Of a DNA stretch of 64,000 nucleotides, positions 10,001 to 22,206 are shown in pieces. The translations under genes were made by a program, and so were the position numbers. The notes under the pieces were generated by a model, which worked only from the letters and a program-made list of their open reading frames with translations, was not told the DNA's origin and did no database searches. Each line of letters begins with the position of its first letter. Position 1 is the first letter of the stretch. The stretch is from Paratinospora sagittata (taxonomy: Eukaryota; Streptophyta; Magnoliopsida; Ranunculales; Menispermaceae). The stretch covers positions 23,588,501 through 23,652,500 of the forward strand of contig CM069610.1 of assembly GCA_035771175.1 (NCBI GenBank), in the 5' to 3' direction.

Positions 10001-12876
10001 TTGATGCAAGACAATTGATGTGTTCTTTTTTGTTGTGTTATCTTACCGAGACCACTTCATATATACTTACAGCTTAAAACAATGGATAGCCTCTGCAAAT
10101 CTAAGCACAAAAGGGATAAAATGAAGGACTTGCTGATCAACGACGTTATCATCAAGACAGATTGCAATTTTGATTCTATTCGAAGCTTGTTTTGACAAAT
10201 GCAAGAATCAATACTTTCTTCTCTTGAAAAACTCTTTGAAAAGCTCAATCTAACTTGCAAAAATCGTGTGTGTTGTATTTTTGAAAATCAGAGAATGAGT
10301 GTTTTATAAAATTAGAAGTTGCGGGTTAAAGGGCAAGAGAGTACAAAATGATTTGAATTCAAAACATTGTTTAATCTAAAGTTGTTTTGGGCGTGCGAGA
10401 CAATGGGAATCATCTAGGTGTTAGTAGAGAATATTTCAATTAAGACAACCTGGAGAAATTGTATAAGGAATAGAAAAATCGAGCAACCAGAAGTGCCCAC
10501 ATTTTTCTCGTTAGAAATATCAGATTTTTTTCACAGACGTGGATAGCGTGCTATTGGGTTGTGTATCATGTTCTCAATTGACAGATAGCAGGCTATAGCA
10601 GATCGATATACACAAACCCGAGAGCTCGAGTTTTACGGACTTTCCGATAGCGTGTTATCGAGGCCTATATCGCGCTATTGCCCATTTTACTAAAAATGGA
10701 AAGGTCACGGCAACAGCTTTATAGCGAAGTATCAAAGGGGATAGCGCGGTATAGACAATTTTTCAGAATAACAAATGTTTTGTTATAGAACGCTATCAGC
10801 GTGCCGTCAACACTGATAGTGCGCTAGTGCCTTCAGGAAAATCTTGGCAAATTGCTGGATATCCTTAGTTTTGTAAAATTAATATTTTGACACTCAAGAA
10901 CCATTCCATTAACTCAAAACATATTGTATAAGATTAAAAACTTTTAAATAATTCAAAACTCATTGAAATTATGATTAAAACCTTTCGGAAAACATTTTTT
11001 CAAAATGAAATACTATATCGAAGTGATTTTGAAGACTTTGCAGATTTCAGAGTTTTAGTGCTGAGATTGATCGAGAGGTTACCCTACACACCAAAGATCA
11101 AACTAATGCCTTACTTAGGCATGAGATATGACTTCGTTCTTTTAGCTTGGTCTTTGTAGACTTCGAAAGCTATTGTTTGATGTGTTTTTGATGCAAGACA
11201 ATTGATGTGTTCTTTTTTGTTGTGTTATCTTACCGAGACCACTTCATATATACTTACAGCTTAAAACAATGGATAGCCTCTGCAAATCTAAGCACAAAAG
11301 TGATAAAATGAAGGACTTGCTGATCAACGACCTTATCATCAAGACAGATTGCAATTTTGATTCTATTCGAAGCTTGTTTTGACAAATGCAAGAATCAATA
11401 CTTTCTTCTCTTGAAAAACTCTTTGGAAAGCTCAATCTAACTTGCAAAAATCGTGTGTGTTGTATTTTTGAAAATCAGAGAATGAGTGTTTTATAAAATT
11501 AGAAGTTGCGGGTTAAAGGGCAAGAGAGTACAAAATGATTTGAATTCAAAACATTGTTTAATCTAAAGTTGTTTTGGGCGTGCGAGACAATGGGAATCAT
11601 CTAGGTGTTAGTAGAGAATATTTCAATTAAGACAACCTGGAGAAATTGTATAAGGAATAGAAAAATCGAGCAACCAGAAGTGCCCACATTTTTCTCGTTA
11701 GAAATATCAGATTTTTTTCACAGACGTGGATAGCGTGCAATGGTTGTGTATCATGTTCTCAATTGACAGATAGCAGGCTATAGCAGATCGATATACACAA
11801 ACCCGAGAGCTCGAGTTTTACGGACTTTCCGATAGCGTGTTATCGAGGCCTATATCGCGCTATTGCCCATTTTACTAAAAATGGAAAGGTCACGGCAACA
11901 GCTTTATAGCGAAGTATCAAAGGGGATAGCGCGGTATAGACAATTTTTCAGAATAACAAATGTTTTGTTATAGAACCCTATCAGCGTGCCGTCAACACTG
12001 ATAGTGCGCTAGTGCCTTCAGGAAAATCTTGGCAAATTGCTGGATATCCTTAGTTTTGTAAAATTAATATTTTGACACTCAAGAACCATTCCATTAACTC
12101 AAAACATATTGTATAAGATTAAAAACTTTTAAATAATTCAAAACTCATTGAAATTATGATTAAAACCTTTCGGAAAACATTTTTTCAAAATGAAATACTA
12201 TATCGAAGTGATTTTGAAGACTTTGCAGATTTCAGAGTTTTAGTGCTGAGATTGATCGAGAGGTTACCCTACACACCAAAGATCAAACTATTGCGTTACT
12301 TAGGCATGAGATATGTCTTCGTTCTTTTAGCTTGATCTTTGTAGACTTCGAAAGCTATTGTTTGATGTGTTTTTGATGCAAGACAATTGATGTGTTCTTT
12401 TTTGTTGTGTTATCTTACCGAGACCACTTCATATATACTTACAACTTAAAACAATGGATAGCCTCTGCAAATCTAAGCACAAAAGGGATAAAATGAAGGA
12501 CTTGCTGATCAACGACGTTATCATCAAGACAGATTGCAATTTTGATTCTATTCGAAGCTTGTTTTGACAAATGCAAGAATCAATACTTTCTCCTCTTGAA
12601 AAACTCTTTGGAAAGCTCAATCTAACTTGCAAAAATCGTGTGTGTTGTATTTTTAAAAATCAGAGAATGAGTGTTTTATAAAATTAGAAGTTGCGGGTTA
12701 AAGGGCAAGAGAGTACAAAATGATTTGTATTTCAATTAAGACAACCTGGAGAAATTGTATAAGGAATAGAAAAATCGAGCAACCAGAAGTGCCCACATTT
12801 TTCTCGTTAGAAATATCAGATTTTTTTCACAGACGTGGATAGCGTGCTATTGGGTTGTGTATCATGTTCTCAATTG
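7030..12876. repeat. Pentameric higher-order repeat, block 2 (5847 bp)
   Basis: Units start at 7030, 8212, 9394, 10581 and 11766 and repeat the length order 1182, 1182, 1187, 1185, 1111 exactly. Each position carries the same diagnostic variants as block 1: TTATCATACC in the first, CTCAATTTAAC in the second, CTTTGAAAAG in the third, GCTTGGTC and CAATGGTTGTG in the fourth, the deletion in the fifth. The head of the first unit has TATATCGCGC and GTACCAAAG, as in the block at 16360 and unlike block 1. Confidence 0.93.
11766..12876. repeat. 1111-bp unit with 76-bp internal deletion (copy 2)
   Basis: The deletion junction is the same, at 12727/12728, exactly 5847 bp after the first. It also carries the ATTGCGTTAC and GATATGTCTTC variants shared with the other deleted units. 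Confidence 0.93.
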
Positions 12877-14063
12877 ACAGATAGCAGGCTATAGCAGATC
12901 GATATACACAAACCCGAGAGCTCGAGTTTTACGGACTTTCCGATAGCGTGTTATCGAGGCCTATATCGCGCTATTGCCCATTTTACTAAAAATGGAAAGG
13001 TCACGGCAACAGCTTTATAGCGAAGTACCAAAGGGGATAGCGCGGTATAGACAATTTTTCAGAATAACAAATGTTTTGTTATAGAACCCTATCAGCGTGC
13101 CGTCAACACTGATAGTGCGCTAGTGCCTTCAGGAAAATCTTGGCAAATTGCTGGATATCCTTAGTTTTGTAAAATTAATATTTTGACACTCAAGAACCAT
13201 TCCATTAACTCAAAACATATTGTATAAGATTAAAAACTTTTAAATAATTCAAAACTCATTGAAATTATGATTAAAACCTTTCGGAAAACATTTTTTCAAA
13301 ATGAAATACTATATCGAAGTGATTTTGAAGACTTTGCAGATTTCAGAGTTTTAGTGCTGAGATTGATCGAGAGGTTACCCTACACACCAAAGATCAAACT
13401 ATTGCGTTACTTAGGCTTGAGATATGTCTCCATTCTTTTAGCTTGATCTTTGTAGACTTCGAAAGCTATTGTTTGATGTGTTTTTGATGCAAGACAATTG
13501 ATGTGTTCTTTTTTGTTGTGTTATCTTACCGAGACCACTTCATATATACTTACACCTTAAAACAATGGATAGCCTCTGCAAATCTAAGCACAAAAGGGAT
13601 AAAATGAAGGACTTGCTGATCAACGACGTTATCATCAAGACAGATTGCAATTTTGATTCTATTCGAAGCTTGTTTTGACAAATGCAAGAATCAATACTTT
13701 CTTCTCTTGAAAAACTCTTTGAAAAGCTCAATCTAACTTGCAAAAATCGTGTGTGTTGTATTTTTGAAAATCAGAGAATGAGTGTTTTATAAAATTAGAA
13801 GTTGCGGGTTAAAGGGCAAGAGAGTACAAAATGATTTGAATTCAAAACATTGTTTAATCTAAAGTTGTTTTGGGCGTGCGAGACAATGGGAATCATCTAG
13901 GTGTTAGTAGAGAATATTTCAATTAAGACAACCTGGAGAAATTGTATAAGGAATAGAAAAATCGAGCAACCAGAAGTGCCCACATTTTTCTCGTTAGAAA
14001 TATCAGATTTTTTTCACAGACGTGGATAGCGTGCTATTGGGTTGTGTATCATGTTCTCAATTG
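12877..14063. repeat. Recombinant unit, first-position head on third-position tail
   Basis: The left part matches the unit at 22207: GTACCAAAG, the unusual TTAGGCTTGAGATATG followed by TCTCCATTC (about 13411-13435), and ACACCTTAAA (C at 13555). The right part matches the third-position units at 3547, 9394 and 18724: TTCTCTTGAAAAAC followed by CTTTGAAAAG, then GAGAGTACAAAATG and the long GGGTTGTG junction. The switch lies between 13556 and 13702. This is the expected product of unequal crossover between offset pentamers and accounts for the missing two units. Confidence 0.8.
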
Positions 14064-15248
14064 ACAGATAGCAGGCTATAGCAGATCGATATACACAAAC
14101 CCGAGAGCTCGAGTTTTACGGACTTTCCGATAGCGTGTTATCGAGGCCTATATCGCGCTATTGCCCATTTTACTAAAAATGGAAAGGTCACGGCAACAGC
14201 TTTATAGCGAAGTATCAAAGGGGATAGCGCGGTATAGACAATTTTTCAGAATAACAAATGTTTTGTTATAGAACGCTATCAGCGTGCCGTCAACACTGAT
14301 AGTGCGCTAGTGCCTTCAGGAAAATCTTGGCAAATTGCTGGATATCCTTAGTTTTGTAAAATTAATATTTTGACACTCAAGAACCATTCCATTAACTCAA
14401 AACATATTGTATAAGATTAAAAACTTTTAAATAATTCAAAACTCATTGAAATTATGATTAAAACCTTTCGGAAAACATTTTTTCAAAATGAAATACTATA
14501 TCGAAGTGATTTTGAAGACTTTGCAGATTTCAGAGTTTTAGTGCTGAGATTGATCGAGAGGTTACCCTACACACCAAAGATCAAACTAATGCCTTACTTA
14601 GGCATGAGATATGACTTCGTTCTTTTAGCTTGGTCTTTGTAGACTTCGAAAGCTATTGTTTGATGTGTTTTTGATGCAAGACAATTGATGTGTTCTTTTT
14701 TGTTGTGTTATCTTACCGAGACCACTTCATATATACTTACAGCTTAAAACAATGGATAGCCTCTGCAAATCTAAGCACAAAAGTGATAAAATGAAGGACT
14801 TGCTGATCAACGACCTTATCATCAAGACAGATTGCAATTTTGATTCTATTCGAAGCTTGTTTTGACAAATGCAAGAATCAATACTTTCTTCTCTTGAAAA
14901 ACTCTTTGGAAAGCTCAATCTAACTTGCAAAAATCGTGTGTGTTGTATTTTTGAAAATCAGAGAATGAGTGTTTTATAAAATTAGAAGTTGCGGGTTAAA
15001 GGGCAAGAGAGTACAAAATGATTTGAATTCAAAACATTGTTTAATCTAAAGTTGTTTTGGGCGTGCGAGACAATGGGAATCATCTAGGTGTTAGTAGAGA
15101 ATATTTCAATTAAGACAACCTGGAGAAATTGTATAAGGAATAGAAAAATCGAGCAACCAGAAGTGCCCACATTTTTCTCGTTAGAAATATCAGATTTTTT
15201 TCACAGACGTGGATAGCGTGCAATGGTTGTGTATCATGTTCTCAATTG

Positions 15249-16359
15249 ACAGATAGCAGGCTATAGCAGATCGATATACACAAACCCGAGAGCTCGAGTT
15301 TTACGGACTTTCCGATAGCGTGTTATCGAGGCCTATATCGCGCTATTGCCCATTTTACTAAAAATGGAAAGGTCACGGCAACAGCTTTATAGCGAAGTAT
15401 CAAAGGGGATAGCGCGGTATAGACAATTTTTCAGAATAACAAATGTTTTGTTATAGAACCCTATCAGCGTGCCGTCAACACTGATAGTGCGCTAGTGCCT
15501 TCAGGAAAATCTTGGCAAATTGCTGGATATCCTTAGTTTTGTAAAATTAATATTTTGACACTCAAGAACCATTCCATTAACTCAAAACATATTGTATAAG
15601 ATTAAAAACTTTTAAATAATTCAAAACTCATTGAAATTATGATTAAAACCTTTCGGAAAACATTTTTTCAAAATGAAATACTATATCGAAGTGATTTTGA
15701 AGACTTTGCAGATTTCAGAGTTTTAGTGCTGAGATTGATCGAGAGGTTACCCTACACACCAAAGATCAAACTATTGCGTTACTTAGGCATGAGATATGTC
15801 TTCGTTCTTTTAGCTTGATCTTTGTAGACTTCGAAAGCTATTGTTTGATGTGTTTTTGATGCAAGACAATTGATGTGTTCTTTTTTGTTGTGTTATCTTA
15901 CCGAGACCACTTCATATATACTTACAACTTAAAACAATGGATAGCCTCTGCAAATCTAAGCACAAAAGGGATAAAATGAAGGACTTGCTGATCAACGACG
16001 TTATCATCAAGACAGATTGCAATTTTGATTCTATTCGAAGCTTGTTTTGACAAATGCAAGAATCAATACTTTCTCCTCTTGAAAAACTCTTTGGAAAGCT
16101 CAATCTAACTTGCAAAAATCGTGTGTGTTGTATTTTTAAAAATCAGAGAATGAGTGTTTTATAAAATTAGAAGTTGCGGGTTAAAGGGCAAGAGAGTACA
16201 AAATGATTTGTATTTCAATTAAGACAACCTGGAGAAATTGTATAAGGAATAGAAAAATCGAGCAACCAGAAGTGCCCACATTTTTCTCGTTAGAAATATC
16301 AGATTTTTTTCACAGACGTGGATAGCGTGCTATTGGGTTGTGTATCATGTTCTCAATTG
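15249..16359. repeat. 1111-bp unit with 76-bp internal deletion (copy 3)
   Basis: The deletion junction is the same, at 16210/16211, 3483 bp after the second. It closes the three-unit block, showing that the deletion predates the loss of two units there. Confidence 0.93.
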
Positions 16360-19300
16360 ACAGATAGCAGGCTATAGCAGATCGATATACACAAACCCGA
16401 GAGCTCGAGTTTTACGGACTTTCCGATAGCGTGTTATCGAGGCCTATATCGCGCTATTGCCCATTTTACTAAAAATGGAAAGGTCACGGCAACAGCTTTA
16501 TAGCGAAGTACCAAAGGGGATAGCGCGGTATAGACAATTTTTCAGAATAACAAATGTTTTGTTATAGAACCCTATCAGCGTGCCGTCAACACTGATAGTG
16601 CGCTAGTGCCTTCAGGAAAATCTTGGCAAATTGCTGGATATCCTTAGTTTTGTAAAATTAATATTTTGACACTCAAGAACCATTCCATTAACTCAAAACA
16701 TATTGTATAAGATTAAAAACTTTTAAATAATTCAAAACTCATTGAAATTATGATTAAAACCTTTCGGAAAACATTTTTTCAAAATGAAATACTATATCGA
16801 AGTGATTTTGAAGACTTTGCAGATTTCAGAGTTTTAGTGCTGAGATTGATCGAGAGGTTACCCTACACACCAAAGATCAAACTAATGCCTTACTTAGGCA
16901 TGAGATATGACTTCGTTCTTTTAGCTTGATCTTTGTAGACTTCGAAAGCTATTGTTTGATGTGTTTTTGATGCAAGACAATTGATGTGTTCTTTTTTGTT
17001 GTGTTATCATACCGAGACCACTTCATATATACTTACAACTTAAAACAATGGATAGCCTCTGCAAATCTAAGCACAAAAGGGATAAAATGAAGGACTTGCT
17101 GATCAACGACGTTATCATCAAGACAGATTGCAATTTTGATTCTATTCGAAGCTTGTTTTGACAAATGCAAGAATCAATACTTTCTTCTCTTGAAAAACTC
17201 TTTGGAAAGCTCAATCTAACTTGCAAAAATCGTGTGTGTTGTATTTTTGAAAATCAGAGAATGAGTGTTTTATAAAATTAGAAGTTGCGGGTTAAAGGGC
17301 AAGAGAGAACAAAATGATTTGAATTCAAAACATTGTTTAATCTAAAGTTGTTTTGGGCGTGCGAGACAATGGGAATCATCTAGGTGTTAGTAGAGAATAT
17401 TTCAATTAAGACAACCTGGAGAAATTGTATAAGGAATAGAAAAATCGAGCAACCAGAAGTGCCCACATTTTTCTCGTTAGAAATATCAGATTTTTTTCAC
17501 AGACGTGGATAGCGTGCTATTGGGTATCATGTTCTCAATTGACAGATAGCAGGCTATAGCAGATCGATATACACAAACCCGAGAGCTCGAGTTTTACGGA
17601 CTTTCCGATAGCGTGTTATCGAGGCCTATATTGCGCTATTGCCCATTTTACTAAAAATGGAAAGGTCACGGCAACAGCTTTATAGCGAAGTATCAAAGGG
17701 GATAGCGCGGTACAGACAATTTTTCAGAATAACAAATGTTTTGTTATAGAACCCTATCAGCGTGCCGTCAACACTGATAGTGCGCTAGTGCCTTCAGGAA
17801 AATCTTGGCAAATTGCTGGATATCCTTAGTTTTGTAAAATTAATATTTTGACACTCAAGAACCATTCCATTAACTCAAAACATATTGTATAAGATTAAAA
17901 ACTTTTAAATAATTCAAAACTCATTGAAATTATGATTAAAACCTTTCGGAAAACATTTTTTCAAAATGAAATACTATATCGAAGTGATTTTGAAGACTTT
18001 GCAGATTTCAGAGTTTTAGTGCTGAGATTGATCGAGAGGTTACCCTACACACCAAAGATCAAACTAATGCCTTACTTAGGCATGAGATATGACTTCGTTC
18101 TTTTAGCTTGATCTTTGTAGACTTCGAAAGCTATTGTTTGATGTGTTTTTGATGCAAGACAATTGATGTGTTCTTTTTTGTTGTGTTATCTTACCGAGAC
18201 CACTTCATATATACTTACAGCTTAAAACAATGGATAGCCTCTGCAAATCTAAGCACAAAAGGGATAAAATGAAGGACTTGCTGATCAACGACGTTATCAT
18301 CAAGACAGATTGCAATTTTGATTCTATTCGAAGCTTGTTTTGACAAATGCAAGAATCAATACTTTCTCCTCTTGAAAAACTCTTTGGAAAGCTCAATTTA
18401 ACTTGCAAAAATCGTGTGTGTTGTATTTTTAAAAATCAGAGAATGAGTGTTTTATAAAATTAGAAGTTGCGGGTTAAAGGGCAAGAGAGAACAAAATGAT
18501 TTGAATTCAAAACATTGTTTAATCTAAAGTTGTTTTGGGCGTGCGAGACAATGGGAATCATCTAGGTGTTAGTAGAGAATATTTCAATTAAGACAACCTG
18601 GAGAAATTGTATAAGGAATAGAAAAATCGAGCAACCAGAAGTGCCCACATTTTTCTCGTTAGAAATATCTGATTTTTTTCACAGACGTGGATAGCGTGCT
18701 ATTGGGTATCATGTTCTCAATTGACAGATAGCAGGCTATAGCAGATCGATATACACAAACCCGAGAGCTCGAGTTTTACGGACTTTCCGATAGCGTGTTA
18801 TCGAGGCCTATATTGCGCTATTGCCCATTTTACTAAAAATGGAAAGGTCACGGCAACAGCTTTATAGCGAAGTATCAAAGGGGATAGCGCGGTATAGACA
18901 ATTTTTCAGAATAACAAATGTTTTGTTATAGAACCCTATCAGCGTGCCGTCAACACTGATAGTGCGCTAGTGCCTTCAGGAAAATCTTGGCAAATTGCTG
19001 GATATCCTTAGTTTTGTAAAATTAATATTTTGACACTCAAGAACCATTCCATTAACTCAAAACATATTGTATAAGATTAAAAACTTTTAAATAATTCAAA
19101 ACTCATTGAAATTATGATTAAAACCTTTCGGAAAACATTTTTTCAAAATGAAATACTATATCGAAGTGATTTTGAAGACTTTGCAGATTTCAGAGTTTTA
19201 GTGCTGAGATTGATCGAGAGGTTACCCTACACACCAAAGATCAAACTAATGCCTTACTTAGGCATGAGATATGACTTCGTTCTTTTAGCTTGATCTTTGT

Positions 19301-22206
19301 AGACTTCGAAAGCTATTGTTTGATGTGTTTTTGATGCAAGACAATTGATGTGTTCTTTTTTGTTGTGTTATCTTACCGAGACCACTTCATATATACTTAC
19401 AGCTTAAAACAATGGATAGCCTCTGCAAATCTAAGCACAAAAGGGATAAAATGAAGGACTTGCTGATCAACGACGTTATCATCAAGACAGATTGCAATTT
19501 TGATTCTATTCGAAGCTTGTTTTGACAAATGCAAGAATCAATACTTTCTTCTCTTGAAAAACTCTTTGAAAAGCTCAATCTAACTTGCAAAAATCGTGTG
19601 TGTTGTATTTTTGAAAATCAGAGAATGAGTGTTTTATAAAATTAGAAGTTGCGGGTTAAAGGGCAAGAGAGTACAAAATGATTTGAATTCAAAACATTGT
19701 TTAATCTAAAGTTGTTTTGGGCGTGCGAGACAATGGGAATCATCTAGGTGTTAGTAGAGAATATTTCAATTAAGACAACCTGGAGAAATTGTATAAGGAA
19801 TAGAAAAATCGAGCAACCAGAAGTGCCCACATTTTTCTCGTTAGAAATATCAGATTTTTTTCACAGACGTGGATAGCGTGCTATTGGGTTGTGTATCATG
19901 TTCTCAATTGACAGATAGCAGGCTATAGCAGATCGATATACACAAACCCGAGAGCTCGAGTTTTACGGACTTTCCGATAGCGTGTTATCGAGGCCTATAT
20001 CGCGCTATTGCCCATTTTACTAAAAATGGAAAGGTCACGGCAACAGCTTTATAGCGAAGTATCAAAGGGGATAGCGCGGTATAGACAATTTTTCAGAATA
20101 ACAAATGTTTTGTTATAGAACGCTATCAGCGTGCCGTCAACACTGATAGTGCGCTAGTGCCTTCAGGAAAATCTTGGCAAATTGCTGGATATCCTTAGTT
20201 TTGTAAAATTAATATTTTGACACTCAAGAACCATTCCATTAACTCAAAACATATTGTATAAGATTAAAAACTTTTAAATAATTCAAAACTCATTGAAATT
20301 ATGATTAAAACCTTTCGGAAAACATTTTTTCAAAATGAAATACTATATCGAAGTGATTTTGAAGACTTTGCAGATTTCAGAGTTTTAGTGCTGAGATTGA
20401 TCGAGAGGTTACCCTACACACCAAAGATCAAACTAATGCCTTACTTAGGCATGAGATATGACTTCGTTCTTTTAGCTTGGTCTTTGTAGACTTCGAAAGC
20501 TATTGTTTGATGTGTTTTTGATGCAAGACAATTGATGTGTTCTTTTTTGTTGTGTTATCTTACCGAGACCACTTCATATATACTTACAGCTTAAAACAAT
20601 GGATAGCCTCTGCAAATCTAAGCACAAAAGTGATAAAATGAAGGACTTGCTGATCAACGACCTTATCATCAAGACAGATTGCAATTTTGATTCTATTCGA
20701 AGCTTGTTTTGACAAATGCAAGAATCAATACTTTCTTCTCTTGAAAAACTCTTTGGAAAGCTCAATCTAACTTGCAAAAATCGTGTGTGTTGTATTTTTG
20801 AAAATCAGAGAATGAGTGTTTTATAAAATTAGAAGTTGCGGGTTAAAGGGCAAGAGAGTACAAAATGATTTGAATTCAAAACATTGTTTAATCTAAAGTT
20901 GTTTTGGGCGTGCGAGACAATGGGAATCATCTAGGTGTTAGTAGAGAATATTTCAATTAAGACAACCTGGAGAAATTGTATAAGGAATAGAAAAATCGAG
21001 CAACCAGAAGTGCCCACATTTTTCTCGTTAGAAATATCAGATTTTTTTCACAGACGTGGATAGCGTGCAATGGTTGTGTATCATGTTCTCAATTGACAGA
21101 TAGCAGGCTATAGCAGATCGATATACACAAACCCGAGAGCTCGAGTTTTACGGACTTTCCGATAGCGTGTTATCGAGGCCTATATCGCGCTATTGCCCAT
21201 TTTACTAAAAATGGAAAGGTCACGGCAACAGCTTTATAGCGAAGTATCAAAGGGGATAGCGCGGTATAGACAATTTTTCAGAATAACAAATGTTTTGTTA
21301 TAGAACCCTATCAGCGTGCCGTCAACACTGATAGTGCGCTAGTGCCTTCAGGAAAATCTTGGCAAATTGCTGGATATCCTTAGTTTTGTAAAATTAATAT
21401 TTTGACACTCAAGAACCATTCCATTAACTCAAAACATATTGTATAAGATTAAAAACTTTTAAATAATTCAAAACTCATTGAAATTATGATTAAAACCTTT
21501 CGGAAAACATTTTTTCAAAATGAAATACTATATCGAAGTGATTTTGAAGACTTTGCAGATTTCAGAGTTTTAGTGCTGAGATTGATCGAGAGGTTACCCT
21601 ACACACCAAAGATCAAACTATTGCGTTACTTAGGCATGAGATATGTCTTCGTTCTTTTAGCTTGATCTTTGTAGACTTCGAAAGCTATTGTTTGATGTGT
21701 TTTTGATGCAAGACAATTGATGTGTTCTTTTTTGTTGTGTTATCTTACCGAGACCACTTCATATATACTTACAACTTAAAACAATGGATAGCCTCTGCAA
21801 ATCTAAGCACAAAAGGGATAAAATGAAGGACTTGCTGATCAACGACGTTATCATCAAGACAGATTGCAATTTTGATTCTATTCGAAGCTTGTTTTGACAA
21901 ATGCAAGAATCAATACTTTCTCCTCTTGAAAAACTCTTTGGAAAGCTCAATCTAACTTGCAAAAATCGTGTGTGTTGTATTTTTAAAAATCAGAGAATGA
22001 GTGTTTTATAAAATTAGAAGTTGCGGGTTAAAGGGCAAGAGAGTACAAAATGATTTGTATTTCAATTAAGACAACCTGGAGAAATTGTATAAGGAATAGA
22101 AAAATCGAGCAACCAGAAGTGCCCACATTTTTCTCGTTAGAAATATCAGATTTTTTTCACAGACGTGGATAGCGTGCTATTGGGTTGTGTATCATGTTCT
22201 CAATTG
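16360..22206. repeat. Pentameric higher-order repeat, block 4 (5847 bp)
   Basis: Units start at 16360, 17542, 18724, 19911 and 21096, again 1182, 1182, 1187, 1185, 1111. The block is almost the same sequence as 7030-12876, offset by 9330 bp. The only differences I noticed are in the second unit: T to C at 17713 (inside a dyad, giving GCGGTACAG) and A to T at 18670. Such near identity means a recent duplication or ongoing homogenisation. The private changes argue that it is not simply the same DNA assembled twice. Confidence 0.92.
21096..22206. repeat. 1111-bp unit with 76-bp internal deletion (copy 4)
   Basis: The deletion junction is the same, at 22057/22058. This is the last occurrence. 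No unit after 22206 carries the deletion. Confidence 0.93.

Larger units (their letters stand above)
12877..16359. repeat. Shortened higher-order repeat, three units (3483 bp)
   Basis: Units start at 12877, 14064 and 15249, with lengths 1187, 1185 and 1111. These are the third, fourth and fifth positions of the pentamer. The fourth- and fifth-position units carry the same markers as in the full blocks. The leading unit is a recombinant of first- and third-position sequence (see the separate entry). The whole block is therefore a pentamer that lost two units' worth of DNA by unequal exchange. Confidence 0.9.
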
